From CBDCDJ01 sp965215355 (GTDB lineage Bacteria > Deinococcota > Deinococci > Deinococcales > Trueperaceae), in the NCBI GenBank assembly GCA_965215355.1, contig CBDCDJ010000007.1:4244303-4308302 (forward strand): a stretch of 64,000 bases of DNA, in the 5' to 3' direction. Position numbers and translations under genes: made by a program. Numbering within the stretch: position 1 is the stretch's first letter; every line of letters begins with the position of its first letter. The notes under the pieces were generated by a model that did no database searches, had not been told where the DNA came from, and was given only the letters and a program-made list of their open reading frames with translations. This document shows, one piece after another, positions 33,927 to 41,349 of this stretch.

Positions 33927-34676
33927 ATGCCCCTCCCCCTCGAGCAGAAAACGGCCCTCGTCACCGGCGCGGCGGGCGGTATCGGCTCCGAGCTTTGCCG
34001 TCACCTGGCTGAGGCGGGCGCGCGGGTCGTCGTGACCTACCGCAGCAGCGAACGTGAAGCGCGGCGCTTGGCTGAAAGTTTGAGCGGTGACGGCCACCTG
34101 GTCGCTCGAGCCGTCGTGGACGACAGCGCCACCCTGAACGCGCTCGCCGAGCAGGTCGAAGCGGCTTACGGCAAGCTCGACATCCTGGTCAACAACGCGG
34201 GCGTCACCCGGCCCGTGCCGCACGACGATTTGGAGGGCCTGGACGACGAACTCATTGACAGCATTTTCCGCGTGAACGTGCGGGGGGCGCTGGCGGCGGT
34301 GCGGGCCTTCAAACCCTTGCTGCAGCGCTCCGGCGACGGGCTCGTCGTCAACATCTCGTCGGTTGCCGGGCGCACCGGGGTGGGCAGCAACGTGGCCTAC
34401 TGCGCCTCGAAAGCCGCGCTCGACTCGGTGACCCGCTCGCTGGCCCGGGCGCTCGCCCCGAAAGTTCGCGTGGTGTCGGTGTCGCCGGGCTGGGTGCTGG
34501 GCGAGTACGCCAAGCGGATGCCGCCTGAAACTATCGACGAGCAGGTTGCTAAAACCCCGCTCGAGCGCGTCGCCACGGCCGACGACGTGGCGCGGGCGGT
34601 GCTGGCGGTGGCGGTCAACCTAACCTTTTCTACGGGCTGCGTCATCCCGGTGGACGGGGGACGGCCGCTGTTGTGA
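33927..34676 (+). CDS. Short-chain dehydrogenase/reductase
   Basis: The 249-aa classical SDR has TGAAGGIG (cofactor loop), NNAG, catalytic Ser in NISSVAG and YCASK (Tyr and Lys). It ends with GCVIPVDGGRPLL. The Thr-Tyr-Arg after strand 2 (VVVTYRSSERE) suggests NADP preference. It lies 48 bases after the HisD-like gene beyond an inverted repeat and is most simply the last gene of the operon. HpsN-type pathways use companion dehydrogenases for the other enantiomer or step, a plausible role here. The substrate is not known. Confidence 0.85.
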   Translation: MPLPLEQKTALVTGAAGGIGSELCRHLAEAGARVVVTYRSSEREARRLAESLSGDGHLVARAVVDDSATLNALAEQVEAAYGKLDILVNNAGVTRPVPHDDLEGLDDELIDSIFRVNVRGALAAVRAFKPLLQRSGDGLVVNISSVAGRTGVGSNVAYCASKAALDSVTRSLARALAPKVRVVSVSPGWVLGEYAKRMPPETIDEQVAKTPLERVATADDVARAVLAVAVNLTFSTGCVIPVDGGRPLL

Positions 34677-34697
34677 ACGTGGCCTGTGAAGAGGGCT

Positions 34698-35786
34698 TCA
34701 GAAACCGGTTTCACCCGTGACGCGCGTCCGCAACCGCGAAGAGCCGTAGAGCAAGTCCGTAAAAAAGCGCCCGTCCGGCGCGGTGAGCCACCGAAAAGGC
34801 TCCGGCGCTTGTTCGTAAACGGCGCGCAACAAAGTGAGGGCGGTCTCGAGCGGGTCGAAACCCTCACCCTGCACCCCGTCCTGCAACACCAACTCCACCC
34901 CGTAAACTTCGGCCCCGGCGTGTTTCGAAAAGGACGGCGTGAAATCGACGGGCTCGAAGCGCACGCCTGAGAGCGCCTGAGAATTGAGCGTTTCGGCCAA
35001 AAGGTGAGCGTCCAGCCAGGGCGCGCCGACTTGCTCGAAGGGCCGGTCGCTGCCGCGCCCTTCGCTGAGGTTGGTGCCTTCAAAAAACACCGTCGCGGCG
35101 TAACAGCGGGCGCTTTCAAACGTCGGCAGGTTAGGCGAAGGGGGCAGCCAGGGCAAGCCGGTCTCGCTCCAGGACTCGCCGCGCCAGCCGGTCACCGGGA
35201 CGACGAGCGGCGGCTCGAGCCCCAAGTCTTCAGCCATTCGCAACGCCAGCTCGCCCAAGGTGCGCCCGTGGACAAAGGGAACGTCGTGCGCGCCCACGAA
35301 CGACGCGAAGCCCGCCGCCACGCCCTCGCCCCGGACGCCGCGCCCGAGCGGGTTGGGGCGCTCGAGCACCACCAGGCGCGTGCTCGCCGCGGCGCAAGCC
35401 TGCAAGCAAGCCTTGAGCGTGGACAAGTAGGTGTAACAGCGCACCCCGACGTCTTGCAAATCGACCAGCAGCGCGTCTAAGTCGCGCAGGTGCTCCGCCG
35501 CGGGCGCACGCCGCGCGCCGTAAAGGCTGACGACCTTTAAGCCGGTGCGCGCGTCGACACCGTCGACGACCCGTTCGCCCGCCTGGGCGTCGCCGTAAAG
35601 ACCGTGTTCGGGGCCGAACAGCCGCTCGAGCGTGAGGTCGGGGTGCGCGGCGACGAGGTCGACCGCGTGCCGGGGTTCGCCGCCGACGCGGGCGACCGAA
35701 GCCCGGTGGGCGAGCAGGCCGACGCGCGCCCCCTTCAGGCTCTCCGGAAGGTCTTCGACGAGTCGCTGCAGCCCTACCTTTGTCAC
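34698..35786 (-). CDS. DUF1343 exo-beta-N-acetylmuramidase (NamZ-like)
   Basis: About 362 aa with DUF1343 signatures: LFGPEHGLYGDAQAGE, LLVDLQDVGVRCYTYLSTL, LVVLERPNPLGR, PPSPNLPTFES and FFEGTNLSEGRGSDRPFE. NamZ enzymes release non-reducing-end MurNAc from peptidoglycan fragments in cell-wall recycling. The start is placed at GTG 35786, where the conserved domain begins (KVGLQRLVEDLPESLKG); the frame extends to 35867. No signal peptide is seen, which would leave the enzyme cytoplasmic. It is convergent with the SDR gene and divergent from the RM gene. Confidence 0.88.
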   Translation of the reverse strand: MTKVGLQRLVEDLPESLKGARVGLLAHRASVARVGGEPRHAVDLVAAHPDLTLERLFGPEHGLYGDAQAGERVVDGVDARTGLKVVSLYGARRAPAAEHLRDLDALLVDLQDVGVRCYTYLSTLKACLQACAAASTRLVVLERPNPLGRGVRGEGVAAGFASFVGAHDVPFVHGRTLGELALRMAEDLGLEPPLVVPVTGWRGESWSETGLPWLPPSPNLPTFESARCYAATVFFEGTNLSEGRGSDRPFEQVGAPWLDAHLLAETLNSQALSGVRFEPVDFTPSFSKHAGAEVYGVELVLQDGVQGEGFDPLETALTLLRAVYEQAPEPFRWLTAPDGRFFTDLLYGSSRLRTRVTGETGF

Positions 35787-35872
35787 GGGTGACGCCCCAC
35801 AAACCCACTTTAGCCCACCGGGCAGGCCGGGGCGGCTTGGCACGCCGGGGCCGGACTCGGTTACCATGACCC

Positions 35873-38800
35873 ATGTCTATCGTCGCGGACTACCTGCGCA
35901 ACCTGCGCGAAATCCACCGCTCGGGCCAGGCCGTGCCGGAAACGTCTTACTACGGCACCCTGGAAACGCTGTTCAACGAAGTCGGCAAAAGCCTAAAGCC
36001 GCGCGTGCGCGCCATCATCAACCTGCGCAACCGGGGCGCGGGCATTCCCGACGGCGGCCTGTTCGCCGAGGACCAACTGCCCGGCACCGACGCCGACCCC
36101 CTGACGACGGGCCAGAACCCGGCGCGGGGCGTGCTCGAGGTCAAATCCACCGCCGAAGAGGTCGAGGCCGTGGCGAAAAGCGCCCAGGTCAAAAAGTACC
36201 TCGAGCGCTACGGCCTGGTCCTGGTTACCAACTACCGCGCCTTTTTGCTGGTCAAAAAGGGAGCTGGCAGCCAGCCCGAATTCCTGGAGCACTACGCGCT
36301 CGCGCCCGACGAGGCGTCTTTTTGGGCCGCGAGCTTGGGCGACCTGCTGGCGCACGAGGAACGGCTCAAAGACTACCTGCGCCGCGCCCTGCTGCACCGC
36401 GCGCCGCTCACGAATCCCAAAGACGTAGCTTGGTTTCTGGCGTCCTACGCTCGAGAAGCCAAAGCCCGCGTCGAGACGTCCGAGTTGCCGACCCTCCAGG
36501 ACGTGCGCGCAGCCCTGGAAGAGGCCCTGGGCATCAACTTTCAAGGTGACAAGGGCGCCCACTTTTTCCGCTCGACCCTCATCCAAACGCTTTTTTACGG
36601 CATCTTTTCGGCCTGGGTGCTGTGGAGTAAGGAGACGCCGCCGAGCAAAGCGAAGTTCAACTGGAAAGAAGCCGCCTGGACGCTGCAGGTGCCGGTGATT
36701 CGCGCCCTGTTCGAGCGCGTGGCGACGCCGAGCCGCCTGAACACCCTGAGACTCGTCGAAGTCCTGGACTGGACCGGCGACGCGCTGAACCGCGTGGACC
36801 GCGCGGCGTTTTTCGAACGCTTCGACGAGGGCCAGGCGGTGCAGTATTTTTACGAGCCGTTCTTGGAGGCCTTCGACCCCGAGTTGCGCCGCGACCTGGG
36901 CGTGTGGTACACGCCGCCCGAGGTTGTCACGTACATGGTCGAGCGGGTGGACCGCGTGCTCCGCGACGAACTCGGGGTTGCCGACGGGCTGGCCGACGAA
37001 CAGGTCTACGTCCTCGACCCCTGCTGCGGCACCGGCACTTACCTGGTCGAGGTGTTGGAGCGAATAGGCAAGACGCTGCGGGACAAGGGCGGCGACGCGC
37101 TGCTCGGCAGCGACCTCAAAAAAGCCGCTACAACCCGCGTCTTCGGCTTCGAGATTTTGCCCGCGCCCTTCGTGGTGGCCCACTTGCAACTGGGGCTGTT
37201 GCTGCAAAACCTGGGCGCGCCCCTGAAAGAAGCGACCGACGAGCGCGTGGCGGTATACCTCACCAACGCGCTGACCGGCTGGGCTGACGAGGCCCAGCCG
37301 GTGCTGAACTTTCCCGAGTTGGCCCAAGAGCGCGACGCCGCCGGGGAGGTCAAAAAGCAAACCAAAATCCTGGTCGTCATCGGCAACCCGCCCTACAACG
37401 GCTTTGCGGGCATGGCGATGACCGAGGAGCGCCAACTGAGTAACGCCTACCGCACCACCAAGCGCGCGCCCGCGCCGCGGGGCCAGGGTTTGAACGACCT
37501 CTACGTCCGCTTTTACCGCATGGCCGAGCGCCAAATCGTCGAGCAGACCGGGCGCGGCGTGGTCTGCTACATCTCCAACTATTCGTGGCTGGACGGCCTC
37601 AGTTTTACGGGAATGCGCGAGCGCTACCTGGAACTGTTCGACCGCGTGTGGATAGACTCGCTGAACGGCGACAAGTACCGCACCGGCAAGCTCACCCCGG
37701 CGGGCAAGCCCGACCCGAGCGTGTTTTCCACCGGGTTCAACCGCGAGGGCATCCAGGTCGGCACCGCCGTCGCGCTGCTGGCTAGAACCGGCGAACACGC
37801 GCCCACCGACCACATTTACTACCGCAACCTGTGGGGCAAAGACAAGCTCGAGCACCTAGCCAACACCAACTTCGACACGCTCGAGGGCGAGTACGAACGG
37901 GTGGAGCCTGTTTTGGAGATAGGTTTACCGTTTATGCCTTCGGAGGCGTCAGAGGGTTATTTCAAGTGGCCTTTGCTGGTCGAGGTATTCCCAACTTATT
38001 TTCCGGGCGTCAAAACCAGCCGTGACGATTTTGTCATTGACGTAAACAAAGATGACCTTGTCGAGCGTATGAAGAGATACTTTGACGCAAACGTAAGTCA
38101 TGAAGAAATTGAGCGAACCTACCCAAAAATTATGGAAAGCACTAAGCGCTATCAAGCTAAAGACGTAAGGGACGAACTTGTCAAAAGAGGTTTATTGCTT
38201 GATAAAATTGTGCGCTACTGCTATCGACCTTTCGATGTCCGCTGGCTTTATTGGGAACCTGCAACGAAACTCTTAGACGAAAAACGCCCAGACTATTTCC
38301 CTCACGTGTTTGAAGACAATATTTGGATAGAGGCACGGCAGAAGCAATCCAAAGAAATCTTTAATCGAGGCTACGTCACGAGCGTTCTTGCAGACAACTT
38401 CGGTAGCGGTCTATCAAGCTTCTTCCCGCTTTACCTTGCTGCGTCGAAAACACAAGCCTCATTTTTCGATACCGAAGATGCCGAGACGTTTGAAGCCAAT
38501 TTATCCGAAACAGCTAAGTCTTACGTTGCTCGTATCGGCATCAAACCAGCTCAGCTTTTTAACCACACGATTGCAGTTATTCATTCACCGACTTATCGAA
38601 CCGAAAACGCCGGAGCACTTCGCCAAGACTGGCCCCGCATTCCTCTTCCCGCCTCCGCAGAGCGGCTTAGCGCCTCGGCTGACCTGGGGCGCAAGGTGGC
38701 GGGGCTGCTCGAGACCGAAACACCCGTCGCGGGCGTGACCTCCGGCAAAGTGCGCGACGAGTTGAAACTTGTCGGGGGCATAAGTGCGGTTTCCAGTCAG

Positions 38801-39259
38801 AGCTTGAACCCGGAAACGGACCTGTCGCTCACGGTGGGCTGGGGCCACTTCGGCACGCGCAACGCGGTCATGCCCGGAAAGGGCAAAACGGTGGAGCGCG
38901 ACTATACCGAACAGGAGTTGGCCGGCTTCGGGGCGGGCGCTGCGGCCCTCGAGCTGAGTTTGGAAGAAATCTTAGACTTGCTCGGCACCCGCACCTACGA
39001 CGTGTACTTAAACGAGCGCGCGTACTGGAAAAACGTGCCGAGCCGCGTCTGGGACTACACCATCGGCGGCTATCAGGTCATCAAAAAGTGGCTCTCGTAC
39101 CGCGAACAGGGCGTGTTGGGCCGGGCGCTCGGGGTAAACGAGGCGCGGCACGTGACCGAGACGGCGCGGCGCATTTCGGGGTTGCTGCTGCTCGAGCCGC
39201 GGCTGAACGAGAGTTACCGGGCGGTGAAAGCGGACTTACTGAACAAATCCTGGCTTTAG
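35873..39259 (+). CDS. Type ISP-like restriction-modification protein (nuclease-methylase-specificity)
   Basis: The 1128-aa protein starts with a PD-(D/E)xK-like nuclease (IPDGGLF, then VLEVKS, residues 55-90). A gamma-type N6-adenine methylase core follows, with motif I LDPCCGTGTYLVE near 385 and motif IV VIGNPPYNG near 505. The last part matches Type_ISP_C specificity domains. No helicase domain is present, so it is nearer to a type IIG enzyme or the modification half of a type ISP system. Bases 37915-38640 are markedly AT-richer than the rest, covering the predicted target-recognition region. TACCAT lies just before the ATG. Confidence 0.82.
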   Translation: MSIVADYLRNLREIHRSGQAVPETSYYGTLETLFNEVGKSLKPRVRAIINLRNRGAGIPDGGLFAEDQLPGTDADPLTTGQNPARGVLEVKSTAEEVEAVAKSAQVKKYLERYGLVLVTNYRAFLLVKKGAGSQPEFLEHYALAPDEASFWAASLGDLLAHEERLKDYLRRALLHRAPLTNPKDVAWFLASYAREAKARVETSELPTLQDVRAALEEALGINFQGDKGAHFFRSTLIQTLFYGIFSAWVLWSKETPPSKAKFNWKEAAWTLQVPVIRALFERVATPSRLNTLRLVEVLDWTGDALNRVDRAAFFERFDEGQAVQYFYEPFLEAFDPELRRDLGVWYTPPEVVTYMVERVDRVLRDELGVADGLADEQVYVLDPCCGTGTYLVEVLERIGKTLRDKGGDALLGSDLKKAATTRVFGFEILPAPFVVAHLQLGLLLQNLGAPLKEATDERVAVYLTNALTGWADEAQPVLNFPELAQERDAAGEVKKQTKILVVIGNPPYNGFAGMAMTEERQLSNAYRTTKRAPAPRGQGLNDLYVRFYRMAERQIVEQTGRGVVCYISNYSWLDGLSFTGMRERYLELFDRVWIDSLNGDKYRTGKLTPAGKPDPSVFSTGFNREGIQVGTAVALLARTGEHAPTDHIYYRNLWGKDKLEHLANTNFDTLEGEYERVEPVLEIGLPFMPSEASEGYFKWPLLVEVFPTYFPGVKTSRDDFVIDVNKDDLVERMKRYFDANVSHEEIERTYPKIMESTKRYQAKDVRDELVKRGLLLDKIVRYCYRPFDVRWLYWEPATKLLDEKRPDYFPHVFEDNIWIEARQKQSKEIFNRGYVTSVLADNFGSGLSSFFPLYLAASKTQASFFDTEDAETFEANLSETAKSYVARIGIKPAQLFNHTIAVIHSPTYRTENAGALRQDWPRIPLPASAERLSASADLGRKVAGLLETETPVAGVTSGKVRDELKLVGGISAVSSQSLNPETDLSLTVGWGHFGTRNAVMPGKGKTVERDYTEQELAGFGAGAAALELSLEEILDLLGTRTYDVYLNERAYWKNVPSRVWDYTIGGYQVIKKWLSYREQGVLGRALGVNEARHVTETARRISGLLLLEPRLNESYRAVKADLLNKSWL
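39191..39235 (+). repeat. Direct repeat B1: native 3' end of the RM gene
   Basis: 45 bases, repeated at 40751-40795 with three mismatches, all transitions or silent-type changes. They flank a TA gene cluster. Confidence 0.8.
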
Positions 39260-39281
39260 GAGCTGTTTTGTAGGTAGCGGC

Positions 39282-39518
39282 TCAGGCGGCTTGGGTGGGA
39301 GCGTCCCAGGCGTATATATCGGCTGTAGTCACGCCTGTTTTCTGCTCGGGGCGGCTTAACAAGTTATAGAGTTTTTCGGCCGTCTCCGGCGTCAACAAAG
39401 TTTCTTGCGAGTCGGGGTCTTGCAACATGGGTACGTCGTGAATGACAACGACACGTCCGTGCAGCACGGTCGTATAAGTTTTTTTTATTTCGACAAGCCC
39501 GTCTTCTCTTACGCTCAT
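39282..39518 (-). CDS. YgiT/MqsA-like antitoxin lacking zinc cysteines
   Basis: The 78-aa protein has the layout of YgiT-type antitoxin N-terminal domains: GLVEIKKTYTTVLHGRVVVIHDVP, then LLTPETAEKLYNLL. The usual CxxC zinc pairs are absent, replaced by residues such as LQDPDSQ, so the zinc finger is degenerate. It starts two bases after the DUF4258 gene ends, in the toxin-then-antitoxin order usual for such pairs. It is probably the antitoxin. Confidence 0.65.
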   Translation of the reverse strand: MSVREDGLVEIKKTYTTVLHGRVVVIHDVPMLQDPDSQETLLTPETAEKLYNLLSRPEQKTGVTTADIYAWDAPTQAA

Positions 39519-39520
39519 AA

Positions 39521-39862
39521 CTACCTCCTTCTACTATAACCATCCTGCCAGAGCTTGGGGTCGGGTTCGTAGACGGTGACAACGAAGTGCCGGTAGCCTT
39601 TACGCGTCGTTCGCTCTGCCACTTTGACGTGCAGGGGCGTAAACTCAGTGCTGAGTCCGTTGAATAAAAGACTTTCGTCTGCACCTTTTGTGCCTGCGGG
39701 GTCGTGTTCTATGGCGTCCCCTTCCAAAACAACTTGTCTTACGCTTTGTGGGTGGATGCCTCTTTCTATCATCCTTTCGAAACCGTGTTCCCTCAGCGTG
39801 TAGTTGCCCAACTTGAACGCTTCCCTAATGCGCTTGGCAAGCTCTCCAGGAATGTTCGGCAC
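39521..39862 (-). CDS. DUF4258-type putative toxin
   Basis: The 113-aa basic protein has YTLREHGFERMIERGI, VLEGDAIEHDPAGTK and YRHFVVTVYEPDPKLWQDG, the DUF4258 pattern linked to MqsR/RelE-like toxins paired with YgiT-type partners. Its GTG start overlaps the TAG of the upstream hicB-like gene by one base (TAGTG), so a hicB copy has become the first gene of this TA operon. Toxic activity is inferred from the family and position only. Confidence 0.7.
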   Translation of the reverse strand: MPNIPGELAKRIREAFKLGNYTLREHGFERMIERGIHPQSVRQVVLEGDAIEHDPAGTKGADESLLFNGLSTEFTPLHVKVAERTTRKGYRHFVVTVYEPDPKLWQDGYSRRR

Positions 39863-40059
39863 TACTCAGGTTTTTGTGAACGTTGACGCGCCGCAATTTC
39901 GCTCGGGTCGGCGGTTTCAAAAAACAGTTCCAAAGCTTCGGCCAAGTTGCGTTTGGCCTCTTCGACGCTGCCGCCCTGACTGGCTATGTCAAGTTCGGGG
40001 CAAAGGGCCACGTACCCGTCGTCCTCTCGCTCGATGATGGCTGTGAGGTGTCTTTTCAT
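39862..40059 (-). CDS. hicB: HicB-family antitoxin, duplicated copy with altered C-terminus
   Basis: The 65-aa protein is nearly identical over residues 1-57 to the HicB at 41036 (MKRHLTAIIEREDDGYVALC) and then diverges to RQRSQKPE. The DNA duplication covers 225 bases and includes the promoter. TAAGAT ends six bases before the ATG (leaderless). No hicA follows; instead a DUF4258 toxin-like gene is coupled to it. It may cross-neutralise the HicA at 40819 or have been captured as a promoter-bearing leader gene. Confidence 0.85.
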   Translation of the reverse strand: MKRHLTAIIEREDDGYVALCPELDIASQGGSVEEAKRNLAEALELFFETADPSEIAARQRSQKPE

Positions 40060-40110
40060 CTTATCATCTTACCCCTTTTATAGTTTGACCAAAACGTTTA
40101 GACCAACCCT
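39886..40110 (-). repeat. 225-bp direct repeat C1 (hicB plus promoter)
   Basis: Ungapped match, close to 90%, to 41084-41308. It covers most of hicB and the sequence upstream of its start. Confidence 0.8.
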
Positions 40111-40126
40111 GTGCTAAGCTGAGGTT

Positions 40127-40357
40127 ATGAAAAGCGTTCAGTTACACGAGGCCAAGGCGCGACTCTCAGAACTTATCGAGGCCGTTCAGCAGGGTGAGGA
40201 CATCGTGATTTCGAAGTACGGCAAACCCGTCGCCAAACTCTCGGCTGTCGCCGCGCCGGGCGAGCGCAGGTTAGGGTTTTATCCTATCGAGTTCGAAAGT
40301 GACTTGCTCGAGCCGACCTCTCAGGACGTGATAGACGGCTTTTACGGCGACGATTGA
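40127..40357 (+). CDS. Phd/YefM-family antitoxin (VapB role)
   Basis: The 76-aa protein starts MKSVQLHEAKARLSELIEAV, then EDIVISKYGKPVAKLSAV, the Phd/YefM DNA-binding fold. The C-terminal tail (EPTSQDVIDGFYGDD) is the likely toxin-binding segment. TAAGCT ends six bases before the ATG (leaderless). It is followed without a gap by the PIN toxin gene (TGAGTG) and divergent from the duplicated hicB operon, 67 bases away. It should autorepress. Confidence 0.9.
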   Translation: MKSVQLHEAKARLSELIEAVQQGEDIVISKYGKPVAKLSAVAAPGERRLGFYPIEFESDLLEPTSQDVIDGFYGDD

Positions 40358-40750
40358 GTGCGCTACTTGTTGGACACGCACGCCCTGGCTTGGGCCGTGG
40401 GCGACGCCGCTTTGCTGAGCGAGGCCGCGACGCGCGTTTTACAGAACCGTCAAAACCAGCTTTTCGTCAGCCCGGCGAGCGTTTGGGAAATGAGTATCAA
40501 GCACGCTTCGGGCAAGTGGCCGGAAGTCGCGCCTTTTATGGACGAACAGCTTTACGCTCACCTGGTGCGGCAATTGGGCACCTCCGACCTGCTCATCAGT
40601 CATAAGCACACCCGCTTAGCGGGTCGGTTGACGGCGACGCACAAAGACCCCTTCGACTGTTTGTTGGTCGCCCAAGCTTTGCTGGAAGGCCTGACGCTCG
40701 TCAGCAAAGACGTCGCTCTGGACGCCCTCGCAGTCGAAAGAGTCTGGTAG
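40358..40750 (+). CDS. PIN-domain ribonuclease toxin (VapC-like)
   Basis: The 130-aa protein has the PIN acidic residues: LLDTHALAW at the N-terminus, the Glu of SVWEMSIK, DPFDCLLVAQAL and the D of LVSKDVALD. It is predicted to cleave a tRNA or other RNA when free of its antitoxin. It starts at a GTG directly after the antitoxin's stop codon. Its stop codon is immediately followed by the 45-bp copy of the RM gene's 3' end. Confidence 0.9.
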   Translation: MRYLLDTHALAWAVGDAALLSEAATRVLQNRQNQLFVSPASVWEMSIKHASGKWPEVAPFMDEQLYAHLVRQLGTSDLLISHKHTRLAGRLTATHKDPFDCLLVAQALLEGLTLVSKDVALDALAVERVW

Positions 40751-40795
40751 CTCGAGCCGCGGCTTAATGAGAGTTACCGGGCGGTGAAGGCGGAC
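40751..40795 (+). repeat. Direct repeat B2: detached copy of the RM gene 3' end
   Basis: Repeats 39191-39235 with three mismatches, one base after the PIN gene stop codon. Beyond it the two sequences diverge. Confidence 0.8.
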
Positions 40796-40818
40796 GTTCA
40801 TGGGCGGACTGACTGAAT

Positions 40819-41043
40819 TTAGCGAGCTTCAAACAGGTTGCGTGGCAAGCCTGACTGTCGGACGATAGATTGCAAGGTGCCACGGCGCAGTTCTTTGTGG
40901 TCAGGCACGGGAACGGTGATGGTCGTGTCCGCTAGGCGCTTCTGCATGATAATGTGGCTGCCGCGCTGTCTGACTTCTGTAAATCCGTAGGTGCTGAGAA
41001 TGTCGCACACCTCTTTGCCGGACAGGACGCGCAGTTTACCCAA
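40819..41043 (-). CDS. hicA: HicA-type mRNA interferase toxin
   Basis: The 74-aa protein has VLSGKEVCDILSTYGF, then RQRGSHIIMQKR with the catalytic His after Gly-Ser. KELRRGTLQSIVRQSGL closes the dsRBD-like fold. HicA cleaves mRNA independently of ribosomes and is blocked by HicB. The start is taken as the TTG at 41043, which overlaps the end of the upstream hicB by eight bases; the frame runs on to 41166 without a better start. The order hicB-hicA is the reverse of E. coli but common elsewhere. Confidence 0.85.
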   Translation of the reverse strand: MGKLRVLSGKEVCDILSTYGFTEVRQRGSHIIMQKRLADTTITVPVPDHKELRRGTLQSIVRQSGLPRNLFEAR

Positions 41044-41257
41044 TTGCGACCTCGAGGCGGGTGATGTAAATTTCGTCGTGGAAACGCGCCGCAATCTCGC
41101 TCGAGTCGGCCGTTCCGAAAAACAGTTCCAAAGCCTCGGCCAAGTTGCGTTTGGCCTCTTCGACACTGTCGCCCTGACTGGCTATGTCGAGTTCGGGGCA
41201 GAGGGCCACGTACCCGTCGTCTTCTCGCTCGATGATGGCTGTGAGGTGTCTTTTCAT
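41036..41257 (-). CDS. hicB: HicB antitoxin
   Basis: The 73-aa protein (LTAIIEREDDGYVALCPELD, then EEAKRNLAEALELFF) is the partner of the overlapping hicA. It differs from the copy at 39862 in only a few residues up to position 57 and then continues with FHDEIYITRLEVAIG. A TAAGGT box six bases before the ATG suggests a leaderless promoter. HicB should repress this promoter and, because the promoter is duplicated, possibly the one at 40059 too. Confidence 0.88.
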   Translation of the reverse strand: MKRHLTAIIEREDDGYVALCPELDIASQGDSVEEAKRNLAEALELFFGTADSSEIAARFHDEIYITRLEVAIG

Positions 41258-41308
41258 CTTATTACCTTACCCCCTTTGTGGCTCGGCAAAATGCTCAGAC
41301 CAACCCCG
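41084..41308 (-). repeat. 225-bp direct repeat C2 (hicB plus promoter)
   Basis: Partner of 39886-40110, same orientation and length. Confidence 0.8.
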
Positions 41309-41349
41309 CGCTCCTGAAGCGCGTTTCCGGTGCGTGAGGCGGTGCCGCG

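Noticed and set aside
35993..37855. 620-codon open frame on the minus strand opposite the RM gene
   Set aside because: It is an antisense shadow: composition is Val/Ala/Gln/Arg/His-rich without motifs, and the opposite strand has nuclease and methylase motifs.
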